A stretch of 64,000 nucleotides of DNA. Origin: Cupriavidus necator A5-1. GTDB taxonomy: Bacteria; Pseudomonadota; Gammaproteobacteria; Burkholderiales; Burkholderiaceae. The DNA is taken from contig NZ_JQLI01000008.1 of NCBI RefSeq assembly GCF_000744095.1, positions 1,550,001 through 1,614,000 on the forward strand, written 5' to 3'. Position 1 is the first letter of the stretch; every line of letters starts with the position of its first letter. Below are positions 28,153 to 37,175 of this stretch, one piece after another. The translations under genes and the position numbers were made by a program. The notes under the pieces were generated by a model. That model was given only the letters and a program-made list of their open reading frames with translations. It did not search any database and was not told where the DNA came from.

Positions 28153-28800
28153 CTATTGGTCCGGGATTCGGTCGCCCGGGGACTCCTTTACCTTCGCGGC
28201 TGCCTGGGAAATCCGGTCTCGGACGACGCCGATCGCCTGCTTGAGGGCGTAGACATCCTGGAAGTAGCGCTGCGGCAGCCGTATCTGGCTGGCGTGCGCA
28301 TCGATGTTCTCGATCTCGTCGCGCCATTGCGCCACCTGTTCTATGGTCGGCTCGCCGTTTCTCCAGATTTCATCTTCCAGCGCCTTGATCTCCTGGTACC
28401 AGACTACAAGCCGGTTCTTGTACCGCGCCTCCATCATGCGCGGCAATGCCTGCAGCAAGCCGAGCAGCAAAGCCATGAAGGGCAGCAGGATTAGCAGGCG
28501 CCGCTCGATGAAGCTGCCGAGCCAGAAAGGCAGGTAGCGCTGCAGGAAGGGGCGTCCGGACTTGAAGTAGCGCGTGCTTTCGTCCGAGATCGGAAACTCG
28601 CTCGTATTCAGGTTGGGAAAATGCCCAGCCGCGTGAAGTAGTCCTCGCCGCCATGCACGGACCTGGTTGCCTCCAGCAACAGGTAGACCAGGGCGGGGTG
28701 GAGGGCGTCTGGAGACCAGCAGGGCCGTGGCGGCCAGCAGCGTGACATCCGCCTGCGGAAGATCCTTGGCGATGCTGGTCGATGAGCGCGGGAATGTGAG
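28153..28800 (-). pseudogene. TAXI-type TRAP transporter solute-binding protein, remnant
   Basis: The C-terminal half of a TAXI-family TRAP-linked binding protein, read across frames. In order: KLTFPRSSTSIAKDLPQADV, HPALVYLLLEATRSVHGG, then FPNLNTSEFPISDEST, YFKSGRPFLQRYLPFWLGSF, and a C-terminal membrane segment with MMEARYKNRLVVWYQEIKALE. At least one frameshift falls near 28700, and the N-terminal ligand domain is missing. The C-terminal frame (28153–28476) is still open. No TRAP permease gene remains nearby. Confidence 0.72.
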
Positions 28801-29021
28801 CTTGGAGAGAGAGGGAAACCTCTGCGCCTGGGCGAACGCCTGCGCAGGCCGATGGCGCTACGCGATCATCTCGTGAAGGCGGCGAACATCCCGTCCGGCA
28901 AAATCCATCCATATCTGGTGAGTTTCGGGCAAACTGGGCTCGTCGCCCGGGACCCGCATTGTCCGCAGATCGACTTGCGGCTATTCGTCTTTCGGGAAGA
29001 AGGGCTGCCCCGCGAGGCAAC

Positions 29022-30053
29022 TCAGCGATCCGCGCTGCGTGCCAGCGACTCCCGACGAACAACCGACGGTGGCTTCCCGAACCAGCGCTGACAGGCCCGT
29101 GTCAGCACGGACTGGTCCGCGAAGTCCAGCAACTGCGCCACCAGTGAAAGACCGATGTCCGCTTGCGCGAGCAGTTGGCCGGCGAGTTCGCGTCGCGCCG
29201 TGTCCTTGAGCATTTCGAAGGTCTGCCCGTCCTCCTGGAGCCGTCGTTGCAGGGTGCGCGGATGCAGGCGCAGCACGCGCGCGACGACCACGAGGTTGAC
29301 CGGTGCCAGCCTCATCTGGGTGCGCAAGGTCTGCAGCACCTGCTCGGTCAGCGAAGCCTTTGCCCGCGGCGCCGCCGCGACGAGGTAGCGCTCCACGAAG
29401 GCCTGGAGCTGATCGTTCTGTCGGGGAAGCCGTCTGCGCCACGCGACCGATTCCACCAGGATGCCGTCGAACGTTGACCGGAAGCAGGGGACCAGTCCCA
29501 GGTGTTCCCGGTACTGGCGGTTGCTGCCCGCTTGCGCGTGGCGGAAGTGAACCTCCGCGGGGCCGACCTCCGCGTCCGACAGTACGCGAACTACCTTGCA
29601 GATATGGCTCACTGCGTGCTCGGTTGCCTGAGGCAGCAGCGGCAGGTCCGGCAGCAGAAAGCGCAATTCGACCTGCTCGTGCGACGACCCATGGGCCTCG
29701 CGCACCTCAATGGCAATACCCGGCGCATGGTAGTGCATGTGCCGGGCCGCCATCAACATGCCGTCCCGAACGCTGCGGGCCGACTGGATGGCCAGCCATA
29801 GCACGCCCAGAAAGCTGGGGTCTTTCGCATCGGAAAGACGCAGTCCGAAGTCGGGCACGCCCAACTCCATGGCGCCGATCTCGACGGCCTGCAACACGTT
29901 TCGATAGGGCAGGTATCGATCCGGGTCGTCGAGCGAGCTCGCGTCGAGGCCTGCCTTGGCGAGCAGCGCGTGCGGATCTCCGCCGAGCGACTGCACCAAG
30001 GGCGAGTAACTCTCCAATGCCGCGGCACGAACGAGGTTGTGATGAACTGTCAT
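29022..30053 (-). CDS. AraC-family transcriptional regulator
   Basis: A 343-residue regulator of the OruR/ArgR-like AraC group: an N-terminal Arabinose_bd-type sensor domain (about residues 20–210), then a C-terminal double HTH (VARVLRLHPRTLQRRLQEDG, then VAQLLDFADQSVLTRACQRWFGKPPS). The ATG at 30053 fits the usual N-terminus (MTVHHNLVRAAALESYS) rather than the far upstream ATG. It is divergent from the hydroxyacid dehydrogenase operon with about 170 bp between, so it is the probable activator of that operon. Confidence 0.9.
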   Translation of the reverse strand: MTVHHNLVRAAALESYSPLVQSLGGDPHALLAKAGLDASSLDDPDRYLPYRNVLQAVEIGAMELGVPDFGLRLSDAKDPSFLGVLWLAIQSARSVRDGMLMAARHMHYHAPGIAIEVREAHGSSHEQVELRFLLPDLPLLPQATEHAVSHICKVVRVLSDAEVGPAEVHFRHAQAGSNRQYREHLGLVPCFRSTFDGILVESVAWRRRLPRQNDQLQAFVERYLVAAAPRAKASLTEQVLQTLRTQMRLAPVNLVVVARVLRLHPRTLQRRLQEDGQTFEMLKDTARRELAGQLLAQADIGLSLVAQLLDFADQSVLTRACQRWFGKPPSVVRRESLARSADR

Positions 30054-30226
30054 CCTCGCAGTGTCGCATGGAATCAAGGAATTGTCATGCAGAATCAAGC
30101 CAGTGGGTGGGAATGCGCCTATCGTTGTCCTCACTCCAGCGCTATCCATTACACGAAGGAGGCAACGATGCATTCCGAAGCCACTGTCACCCGGCCTCAA
30201 CAGACCCGCCCGGGAAAGGACTTGAA

Positions 30227-31228
30227 ATGAACGCTGGCACGACCACCGCATACAAGCCCCTCATCGCCCTGTCGCGGCGTATCCCTGACGCCTCGCTGGC
30301 GATCCTGCGCGAACTCGGCGAGGTCCGTATGCCTGCCGAGCGCGAGGAAGGCGGCGACCTGGCCCCGCTGTTCGAGCATGCCGACTGCGCGCTCGTCATC
30401 CCCGGCGATTGCATCGATGCCAAGCTGCTCGCGTCGTGCCCGCGGCTGCGACTCGTCATCACGATCAGCGCGGGCTTCGACCACATCGACCTGCAGGCAT
30501 GCACCGCGCGCGGAATCCGGGTGGCCCACACGCCCGGCGCGGTGTGCGCCGCCACTGCCGACATGGCCTTCGGCCTGCTGCTTGCAGCTTCGCGCCGCAT
30601 CGTGGAGGCGGACGCCTTCGTGCGTGCCGGCCGCTGGGTCGGGCAACTCTCGCCGCTGCCCGGCCAGGACGTTCACCACACGCGCATGGGCATCATCGGC
30701 CTCGGCCGCATCGGCGCGCTGCTGGCCCGGCGCGCCCGGGGCTTCGACATGGACGTGTGCTACCACAGCCGGCGGCCCGTAAGCGAGCAGGAGGAAGCAG
30801 CGCTCGGCGTGCGCTGGCTGCCGCTCGACGAACTGCTCACCCAAAGCGACGCGGTGATGGTGCAGGTGCCCTATGGCCCCGCTACGCACCACCTGGTCGG
30901 CACTCGCGAGCTGTCGTTGATGAAAAAGACTGCCGTGCTGGTCAATACCGCACGCGGCGGCGTCGTCGACGACGCCGCCCTGGCCGCCGCCCTGCGCGAG
31001 GGCCGCATTGCCGCCGCCGGGCTCGACGTGACCGAGGGGGAACCGAAGGTGTACCCCGAATTGCTGGCGTTGCCCAACGTCGTGCTGACACCTCACCTCG
31101 GCGCTGCCACGCACGAGACACACCGGCAAATGGCGCGCGAGGCTTTCCAGAACCTGGTTGGTGCGCTGCGCGGCGCGCCGTTGGCCAATTGCCTCAACCC
31201 CGAGGCACAGGCGCCGGCTCAATCCTGA
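30227..31228 (+). CDS. D-2-hydroxyacid dehydrogenase, NAD(P)-dependent
   Basis: A 333-residue D-isomer-specific 2-hydroxyacid dehydrogenase, of the hydroxypyruvate/glyoxylate reductase type. It contains the nucleotide motif GLGRIGALLARRARG, the substrate Arg in NTARGGVVDD, the catalytic Glu in DVTEGEP and His in TPHLGAAT. It interconverts a 2-keto and a D-2-hydroxy acid. First gene of a catabolic series with an aldolase, an HD hydrolase and a BASS transporter, under the divergent AraC gene. AAAGGA precedes the ATG at 30227. Confidence 0.92.
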   Translation: MNAGTTTAYKPLIALSRRIPDASLAILRELGEVRMPAEREEGGDLAPLFEHADCALVIPGDCIDAKLLASCPRLRLVITISAGFDHIDLQACTARGIRVAHTPGAVCAATADMAFGLLLAASRRIVEADAFVRAGRWVGQLSPLPGQDVHHTRMGIIGLGRIGALLARRARGFDMDVCYHSRRPVSEQEEAALGVRWLPLDELLTQSDAVMVQVPYGPATHHLVGTRELSLMKKTAVLVNTARGGVVDDAALAAALREGRIAAAGLDVTEGEPKVYPELLALPNVVLTPHLGAATHETHRQMAREAFQNLVGALRGAPLANCLNPEAQAPAQS

Positions 31229-31265
31229 TGTGTACTGCTCATCAACTCAACTGTCTGGACCCAAC

Positions 31266-32021
31266 ATGAACATCCCTTCGCTCCAAGCCCACACCAGCCC
31301 CGAAGAGTGGCAACTGCGCGTCGAACTCGCCGCGCTCTACCGCGCGACAGCCCTCTACGGCTGGACAGACCTGGTCTTCACCCACATCAGTGCGCGGGTG
31401 CCCGGTAAGGACCATCACTTCCTGATCAATCCCTACGGGCTGATGTTCGACGAGATCACCGCTTCGTCGCTGATCAAGGTGGATGCGCAATGCAACAAGC
31501 TCCACGAGTCGTCGTTTCCGGTCAACCCCGCCGGGTTCATGATCCACAGTTGCGTCCACGAAGCGCGCCACGAAGTGCAATGCGTGATGCATACGCACAC
31601 CCGCGCCGGTGTCGCAGTGAGCGCCCAGCGCGAAGGCCTGCTGCCGATCTCCCAGCAATCCACGCTGTTGTTGCACAGCCTGGGGTACCACGACTATGAA
31701 GGCATTGCCCTGCGCCCCGACGAGCAGCCCAGGCTCCAGGCCGATCTGGGCGACAACAACTACCTCATCCTGCGCAACCACGGCCTGCTGACAGTGGGCG
31801 CCAGCGTGGCGGAGACGTTCCTGGCCATGTACTTCCTCGAGACCTGCTGCCAGATCCAGATCTCGGCACAGGCCGGCGGCGAGCTGATTCGCGTCGACCC
31901 GAACATTCAGCGCGACGTAAAGGAAGTGATCCGCACGGGTACCTCCGGGGAGGGTGCACAGATCGCCTGGCCGGCAGTGCTGCGCAAGCTGGACCGGATC
32001 GACCCCAGCTACAGGACCTGA
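31266..32021 (+). CDS. class II aldolase/adducin family protein
   Basis: A 251-residue zinc aldolase or epimerase of the fuculose-aldolase family. LVFTHISARVPG is near the N-terminus, HTHTRAGVAVSA carries two metal His residues, and LRNHGLLTVG holds the third. Members of this shape also include adducin-like decarboxylases of ketoacids. It starts 37 bp after the dehydrogenase and is followed by the HD gene, suggesting retro-aldol cleavage of the dehydrogenase product. Substrate unknown. Confidence 0.9.
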   Translation: MNIPSLQAHTSPEEWQLRVELAALYRATALYGWTDLVFTHISARVPGKDHHFLINPYGLMFDEITASSLIKVDAQCNKLHESSFPVNPAGFMIHSCVHEARHEVQCVMHTHTRAGVAVSAQREGLLPISQQSTLLLHSLGYHDYEGIALRPDEQPRLQADLGDNNYLILRNHGLLTVGASVAETFLAMYFLETCCQIQISAQAGGELIRVDPNIQRDVKEVIRTGTSGEGAQIAWPAVLRKLDRIDPSYRT

Positions 32022-32038
32022 GCACTCGGGAGACAACG

Positions 32039-32643
32039 ATGAGCGTGAACCCCACTCAAAGCAGCCGCTTCACGCGGCTGGACCAAAGCACTCGCGAAGA
32101 CTGGCAGAGCATCGCCGGCGAGTTCCGTCAGCTCGCGGCCGGCCTGCCCGACCGCATCCTGGCCCACCTGAAGTTGCTCGACGGTGAATTCGGCGGCTTT
32201 CCGGTGGACCGCTACACCACTCGTTGCAGACCGCCACGCTAGCCTTGCGCGATGGCCTCGACGAGGAATACGTGGTCTGCGCCCTGCTCCACGACATCGG
32301 CGACACGCTGGGCACTTTCAACCACCCCGACGTGGCCGCGACGCTGCTGCAGCCGTTCGTGAGCGAGGAAAACCACTGGATGGTCAAGCACCACGGCATC
32401 TTCCAGGGGTACTTCTTCTTCCACCACCTCGGCATGGACCGCGACCTGCGCGACCACTTCAAGGCCCACCCTTGCTACGAGCGCACCGCGGAGTTCTGCG
32501 CCCTGTATGACAACCCCGCGTTCGACCCGCACGGCGAAACGCTGCCGATCAGCGAGTTCGAGCCAATGGTGCGCCGCGTGTTCGCCCGGCCGCGCAACGG
32601 TGTCTACAAGGCAGCGATGGACACGAACCAGGCCGCTCGATAA
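32039..32643 (+). pseudogene. HD-domain hydrolase/oxygenase, frameshifted
   Basis: An HD-superfamily protein of about 200 residues in the PhnZ/MIOX-like size class. The first 60 residues are in one frame (from ATG 32039, ending PVDRYTTRC), and the rest continues in another from about 32220: LQTATLALRDG, then VVCALLHDIGDTLG with the HD pair and MVKHHGIFQGYFFFHH. The change fits loss of one C in the CACC run near 32214–32218 (expected RYTHSLQTA). The lost frame contains the first metal His, so the product is probably inactive unless this is a sequencing error. Same operon as the dehydrogenase and aldolase. Confidence 0.85.
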
Positions 32644-32681
32644 CGCAGGCCCGGCTACATAACGATACCCAGGAGACACTC

Positions 32682-33584
32682 ATGCAAGATAACGCGCTGT
32701 CCACGATCGCACTCCCGGTGGCCTTGGCCATCATCATGCTGGGCTTGGGCCTGCACCTGCGCCTTGAAGATTTCAAGCGCATCCTCGTCCAGCCCAAGGC
32801 CATCACCATGGGGCTGCTGGCGCAGGCGCTGCTGCTGCCTGCACTGTGCTTCTTCATCTGCAAGGCCTTCGGACTTTCGGCCGAGCTGTCGGTGGGCCTG
32901 ATGCTGCTGGCCGCATCGCCAGGCGGCACCACGGCCAACCTGTTCTCGCATCTGTTCAAGGGCGACGTTGCGCTGAACATCTCGCTAACGGCCATCAACA
33001 GCGTGCTGGCTATCGTGACGATCCCGACCATCGTCAACTTCGCACTCAGCCAGTTCATGGAAGGTCAGGCCTACATCCCGCTGCAGTTCCAGAAGACGAT
33101 AGAAGTCATCGTGATGGTACTCGCCCCGGTGACCATCGGCATGTTCATCCATGCGAAGCTGCCGGGCTTCTCGAAAATGATGGACAAGCCGGTCAAGATC
33201 GCATCGTCGTTGATCCTGGTGCTGCTGATCGTGTCGATCGTGGTGAAGGAATGGGTTGTGATCTCCACCAACTTCCGGATCGTGGGCGCAGCGTGCCTGG
33301 TCTTCAACCTGGCGAGCCTGCTGGTTGGCTACCTTATCGGCAAGACTGTCCGCCTGACCGAAGGGCAGAACCGCGCCATCGCGTTCGAGATCGGCGTCCA
33401 CAACGGCGCGCTCGCAATCTACCTGGCGCTGGTCGTGCTCAAGAACGGCACGATGTCGCTGCCGGCTGCGGTCTACAGCCTGTTGATGTATTTCACCGCG
33501 GCGGCGTTCGGCTGGTGGGTGGTGCGCAAGGGCGCCGGTAGCGCTGTGGTCGCGAAGGGCGCGCTTCCGGCAAGTCGGCAGTGA
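32682..33584 (+). CDS. BASS (bile acid:sodium symporter) family transporter
   Basis: A 300-residue membrane protein with about 9–10 helices in the bile-acid:Na+ symporter family. It starts with LGLHLRLEDFKRIL, then has AASPGGTTANLFSHLFKGDVALN (the sodium-binding crossover segment) and EIGVHNGALAIYLAL, the second crossover. Bacterial members carry organic anions such as pantoate or ketoacids. AGGAGACACTC before the ATG and its place after the HD gene suggest that it imports the substrate of the module. Confidence 0.9.
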   Translation: MQDNALSTIALPVALAIIMLGLGLHLRLEDFKRILVQPKAITMGLLAQALLLPALCFFICKAFGLSAELSVGLMLLAASPGGTTANLFSHLFKGDVALNISLTAINSVLAIVTIPTIVNFALSQFMEGQAYIPLQFQKTIEVIVMVLAPVTIGMFIHAKLPGFSKMMDKPVKIASSLILVLLIVSIVVKEWVVISTNFRIVGAACLVFNLASLLVGYLIGKTVRLTEGQNRAIAFEIGVHNGALAIYLALVVLKNGTMSLPAAVYSLLMYFTAAAFGWWVVRKGAGSAVVAKGALPASRQ

Positions 33585-33715
33585 TAATCGCGCGGCTGTC
33601 GGCAAACGACAAGATTCTGACGTGATGTGACAAGGGACAGGAGACTGAAAGCAACATGAAGCAAAGACTGTGGCTCGCCAGCTATCAAAGCACGGGCGGA
33701 CGCCAGTGGCCGAAC

Positions 33716-33901
33716 CCGGGAGGCAGAGATCGATCTTGCGCTGGCGTCTCAGTCGGTGAAGAAGCTCGTCGATATGGAAGGAATCGCCGCCCTCGCTGCG
33801 TTTCTCTGCGGTGACCTGGGCTCTGCCATCTCGGGACAGGCGATCGCGATCGACTGCGATGCCAAAATTCCGACCCTCCCTTTGCGTCATTCCGGGGCGT
33901 A
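33716..33901 (+). pseudogene. C-terminal remnant of a short-chain dehydrogenase
   Basis: The frame reads VKKLVDMEGIAALAAFLCGDLGSAISGQAIAIDCDAK and stops at 33901. It resembles the C-terminus of SDRs of the 3-hydroxybutyrate dehydrogenase type (pattern ALFLCSD–SGQ–IDG). The Rossmann motif and active site are missing. It lies between the transporter and the BKACE gene and suggests that the operon once had another dehydrogenase. Confidence 0.6.
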
Positions 33902-33972
33902 GTTGTTGCGATTGAGCCTGCCCTCGTAGAGAGCGGCGGCTATTTATACATTCTTAGAAAGAGACATCAATC

Positions 33973-34902
33973 ATGCGTAAAGTCATTATCAGTTGCGCCG
34001 TGACTGGCTCGGTTCACACACCGTCCATGTCCCCGCATCTTCCGGTGACCCCGGCTGAAATTGCCCAGCAGGCCATCGACGCGGCCAAGGCTGGCGCGGC
34101 AATTCTCCACCTCCATGCACGCAATCCCGTCGACGGCCGTCCTGCCTTCGAGCCGGAGGTTTATCGTCAGTTTCTTGCTCCGATACACGCGTCGACCGAC
34201 GCGGTGATCAACATCACCTCGGGGGGCACGTTCTCGATGACCCTGGACCAGCGGCTTGCTGGTGCGTTGGATATCTCGGCAGAGATGGCGTCGTGCAACA
34301 TGGGGACGATGAACTTCGCCATTTATCCAGTCCTGGAGAAAATGAAGGAATTCAAGTACGAGTGGGAGCGGGACTTCATCGAGGGAACCCGGCGGAGCAT
34401 TTTCCGCAACACGTTCGCCGATATCGAGGAAGTGCTTGACCGGCTCGGCAACGCTCACCAAACGCGCTTCGAGTTTGAGTGCTATGACGTCAGCCACCTC
34501 TACAACCTGAAGCACTTTGTGGATCGTGGCGTCGTGACCGGCCCGCTGTTCCTGCAGTTTGTCCTGGGTGTGCTCGGGGGCATCGGGGCCGACACCGAGA
34601 ATCTGGTGCACATGAAGCGCATCGCCGACAAGCTGTTCGGCGATGGCTACCAGTGGTCGGTCCTGGGTGCTGGTCGCCATCAGACGCCGTTGGTCACGCA
34701 AGCGGCCTTGATGGGGGGGAACGTTCGCGTGGGGCTCGAGGACTCGCTGACTGTCGGTGCTGGGCAGCTTGCAAAGTCGAACGCGGAACAGGTCTCGAGA
34801 ATTCGCGACGTGCTGGAGAGGCTTGGCTTCGAGATCGCGACCCCGGCCGAGGCGAGGCAGATGCTTGGCCTTAAAGGCAAGGACAAAGTACTGCTCGGCT
34901 GA
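33973..34902 (+). CDS. BKACE-family beta-keto acid cleavage enzyme
   Basis: A 309-residue protein of the beta-keto acid cleavage family (first known as 3-keto-5-aminohexanoate cleavage enzyme, Kce). Members condense a beta-keto acid with acetyl-CoA to give acetoacetate and a new acyl-CoA. MRKVIISCAVTGSVHTPSMSP is typical, ILHLHARNP holds two zinc His residues, and GAGRHQTPLVTQAALMGGNVRVGLEDSL is the C-terminal active-site block. Broken into short motifs it matches the family throughout. Last gene of the accessory catabolic module; exact keto acid unknown. Confidence 0.92.
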   Translation: MRKVIISCAVTGSVHTPSMSPHLPVTPAEIAQQAIDAAKAGAAILHLHARNPVDGRPAFEPEVYRQFLAPIHASTDAVINITSGGTFSMTLDQRLAGALDISAEMASCNMGTMNFAIYPVLEKMKEFKYEWERDFIEGTRRSIFRNTFADIEEVLDRLGNAHQTRFEFECYDVSHLYNLKHFVDRGVVTGPLFLQFVLGVLGGIGADTENLVHMKRIADKLFGDGYQWSVLGAGRHQTPLVTQAALMGGNVRVGLEDSLTVGAGQLAKSNAEQVSRIRDVLERLGFEIATPAEARQMLGLKGKDKVLLG

Positions 34903-35244
34903 GGTAGTGGGAGATCACGGCTTGAGCACGGACTACGACAGACCTGCCTGGCTCCCTGCGCCCGAAGACGGGCGGCGATGGAATGGCGCCTCGTCATGGA
35001 TGAACAGATCGCTATCAGGCAAGCGTATGTTCGGGGCGCTCGATCGTGGCGAATGGCGGCTTTCTCGGACCGGACACTCACTGACACTCCGCGAATGTCG
35101 TCGCCTCCCTCGGGCCGAACGGCGGCAATTCGGCCAGCCCTGCCCGTGAGCCAGGTGGCACCGGCCAGCACCACGCGTCGGCGCTGCGCGGCCTGGACCG
35201 GCGGCGCCGAGAATCGGTCGGCCGCACCTGGCTTCCGCCCGTGC
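34903..35244. other. intergenic, nothing recognised
   Basis: About 340 bp after the BKACE gene. Only shadow frames; no motif. Confidence 0.4.
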
Positions 35245-35409
35245 TCACACATCCAGAACGAGTTCCGCACACTTCGCGCGTGAAACGCAGATCAGGATCG
35301 ACTTGTTCGCAACTCGCTCCTCCTCGCTCAACACGTAGTCTCGATGATCGGGTGTCCCGGATGCCAGCGGGAATTCGCAGCTTCGGCACAGTCCCTCGCG
35401 ACACGCCGA
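35245..35409 (-). pseudogene. ferredoxin-domain remnant of a phthalate-dioxygenase-type reductase
   Basis: About 55 residues with the plant-type [2Fe-2S] pattern CREGLCRSC, then GTPDHRDYVLSEEER and ICVSRAKC with the fourth cysteine, ending LVLDV. This is the C-terminal end of the VanB/PDR-type oxygenase reductases (FMN–NAD–ferredoxin order). The FMN and NAD domains are missing and no partner oxygenase is nearby. A clear gene fossil. Confidence 0.8.
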
Positions 35410-35525
35410 GCGCAAAAGGGGACAGCGCAAAAGGGGACGGATCTATTTCTGCTCTAGATCTTGAAATAGTTCTGTCCCTGTTCTCCGGTCCCGAAATAGT
35501 TCTGTCCCTATTCTCCGTTCTCCTG
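35408..35525. repeat. short tandem REP-like sequences
   Basis: Two adjacent copies of CGCAAAAGGGGAC (35410–35422 and 35425–35437) are followed by two copies of GAAATAGTTCTGTCCCT-like units about 33 bp apart (from about 35462 and 35495). These units resemble the repeats that accompany RAYT-type (REP-associated) transposases in Burkholderiales. No RAYT gene is present in the window. Confidence 0.45.
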
Positions 35526-35837
35526 TTCTCCAGCGGGCGTACGCAGGTGCTGGGGCGCGTTGGGGTGACGACAGCGTTTTAGCGATCCGCCTGGTCGGGC
35601 CTTCGGCTGATGCTCCGGAAAACGACCTACGTTTCACCTTCACCCGGTCGTCGCATCCCGACCCATTGAGACGTTCAGCGTTGCGAAACAGTACGTCCGT
35701 TAGCGGGCCGACATCGGTCATTGTGCGGGATGGCTCCGTCTTGCCAGAGATGGACCGAATGGCCGTAGGAAGCCCGGATAGTGCCGGAATGGACCGGTCG
35801 GGAGCGCGCGCGAAGTGCAAGTGCTATAGGAAACCGG

Positions 35838-35876
35838 TAACAAAAGCCCCGCGAGCGCGCAAGCGCGGCGGGGTTG
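35838..35876 (-). terminator. probable terminator of the nitrilase–hydrolase operon
   Basis: A GC-rich hairpin (outer stem CCCCG/CGGGG, inner stem CGCGC/GCGCG) is followed on the minus strand by CTTTTGTT. It lies about 220 bp after the stop of the alpha/beta hydrolase at 36098 and would end that minus-strand transcript. Confidence 0.5.
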
Positions 35877-36097
35877 TATGTCCAACGTCCTACAGCCGAA
35901 GGGTTGCAGCGGCGGCTACTTGGAACTCTTTGCGCCGTCAGTGTAAGGGTCAGGATTGCCAGCGCGAGCGCCGTCAGTATAGGGGTCCGGCTTCGCGCCT
36001 GGCGCGAGGTCCGAGCGCCTCGCCTGCTTGGTGCCGTCGCCTGCCGGTTTTTCTCCCAGGCGGCGCGCTGTCGCTTGGTGACCGGGGTCGGCGAATC

Positions 36098-37147
36098 CTA
36101 TTGACGATCACGCTCCAGGAATTCGGTAATCGCTTTTGCGACGAGCTCGGGACGTTCTTCGTGGACGAAGTGGCCAGTGCCTTCCAGGTTCACGGTAGTC
36201 AGGTTGGACGCCTTTGGCGGAATCACCTTGCTCATCCAGCGGTAGGCGGGACCGCCCATCGCCAGAACGGGCACTTCCAGCTTCCCGTATGTCTTGCTGT
36301 CGGCGATGTCCTGCGTGAAGGTCTGATACCAGCCGTTGCTGGCGCGAATGGCTTCCGCACTGTTGTAAGCGCGCTCATACACGGCGCGGTCGCGGGCATC
36401 GATGGCGTTCTCGTCGACAAGGAAGTACTTGAACAGCCAGTCCTGCTCGATCCGGACGCGTCCGGCAAGCAGCTTCTCCGGCAGTCCCTGGACCTGGTTG
36501 AATGCAAACCACCACAGGTACGGGTGCGCGAAATCGAGTTTGTCGCCAAAGGTGCCATGGGCAGGCAGCAACTGGAACGTCAGCAGGCTTTCGTCCGGAT
36601 GCGGAAACTCCAGCATCACCAGCCGGTCGGTGGCCTGCGGGAAGTTCGCGGCATACGAGAACGCCACGGCCGAGCCGATGTCGTGGCCCGCGACGCTGGC
36701 CTTTTCATAGCCAAGCGATTTCGCCAGCGCGTGGATGTCGCGCGCCATTGTCTTCTTGTCGTATCCATCGGCGGGCTTGGACGATCCGCCCATCCCGCGC
36801 AGGTCCACGGCAATGACGGTGTGGTGTTCGGCAAGGGTTGGCATGATCTTGTGGAACGTCCACCATGTCTCCGGCCAGCCCGGCAGCAGTACCAGCGGAT
36901 CGCCCTTGCCGCCGACGACGTAGTGCAGCCGTACGCCGTTGACTTCGGCGCTGCCATTGCGGAAGCCCGGTAGCGATTTCACCAGCGCGGCGTCGGAGAT
37001 ATCGGCCTTACGCATCGGCGCAGCCTTGTGGGCGGTGTGCGATGCAGGCGGGGCCGTATCGAGCGGCCAGGCCACGCCAGGCAGCGCTGCCGTCATCAGG
37101 ACGGCCAGCGTGACGCCGGCAAATGCGAACTTGGCAGGAGTATTCAA
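36098..37147 (-). CDS. exported alpha/beta hydrolase (epoxide-hydrolase-like)
   Basis: A 349-residue protein with a signal peptide (about residues 1–30, hydrophobic core FAGVTLAVLMTAAL). Hydrolase core: LLPGWPETWWTFH is the HGxP-like oxyanion motif, AGHDIGSAVA carries the nucleophilic Asp typical of epoxide hydrolases and haloalkane dehalogenases, and GTGHFVHEE the catalytic His. I chose the TTG at 37147, seven bases after GGAG, because it begins exactly at the signal peptide; the ATG at 37192 overlaps the nitrilase. It follows the nitrilase by 28 bp, so they are one operon. A periplasmic location for this fold is unusual. Confidence 0.86.
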   Translation of the reverse strand: MNTPAKFAFAGVTLAVLMTAALPGVAWPLDTAPPASHTAHKAAPMRKADISDAALVKSLPGFRNGSAEVNGVRLHYVVGGKGDPLVLLPGWPETWWTFHKIMPTLAEHHTVIAVDLRGMGGSSKPADGYDKKTMARDIHALAKSLGYEKASVAGHDIGSAVAFSYAANFPQATDRLVMLEFPHPDESLLTFQLLPAHGTFGDKLDFAHPYLWWFAFNQVQGLPEKLLAGRVRIEQDWLFKYFLVDENAIDARDRAVYERAYNSAEAIRASNGWYQTFTQDIADSKTYGKLEVPVLAMGGPAYRWMSKVIPPKASNLTTVNLEGTGHFVHEERPELVAKAITEFLERDRQ

Positions 37148-37175
37148 CGTATTTCTCCAGGAGATCGGGAGCGGT

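Noticed and set aside
29303-30226. Long N-terminal extension upstream of the hydroxyacid dehydrogenase
   Set aside because: The frame is open only because it is opposite the AraC gene; family start and ribosome site support 30227.
35666-36973. 435-codon plus-strand frame
   Set aside because: Most of it is antisense to the alpha/beta hydrolase; the rest contains the terminator hairpin and no motif.
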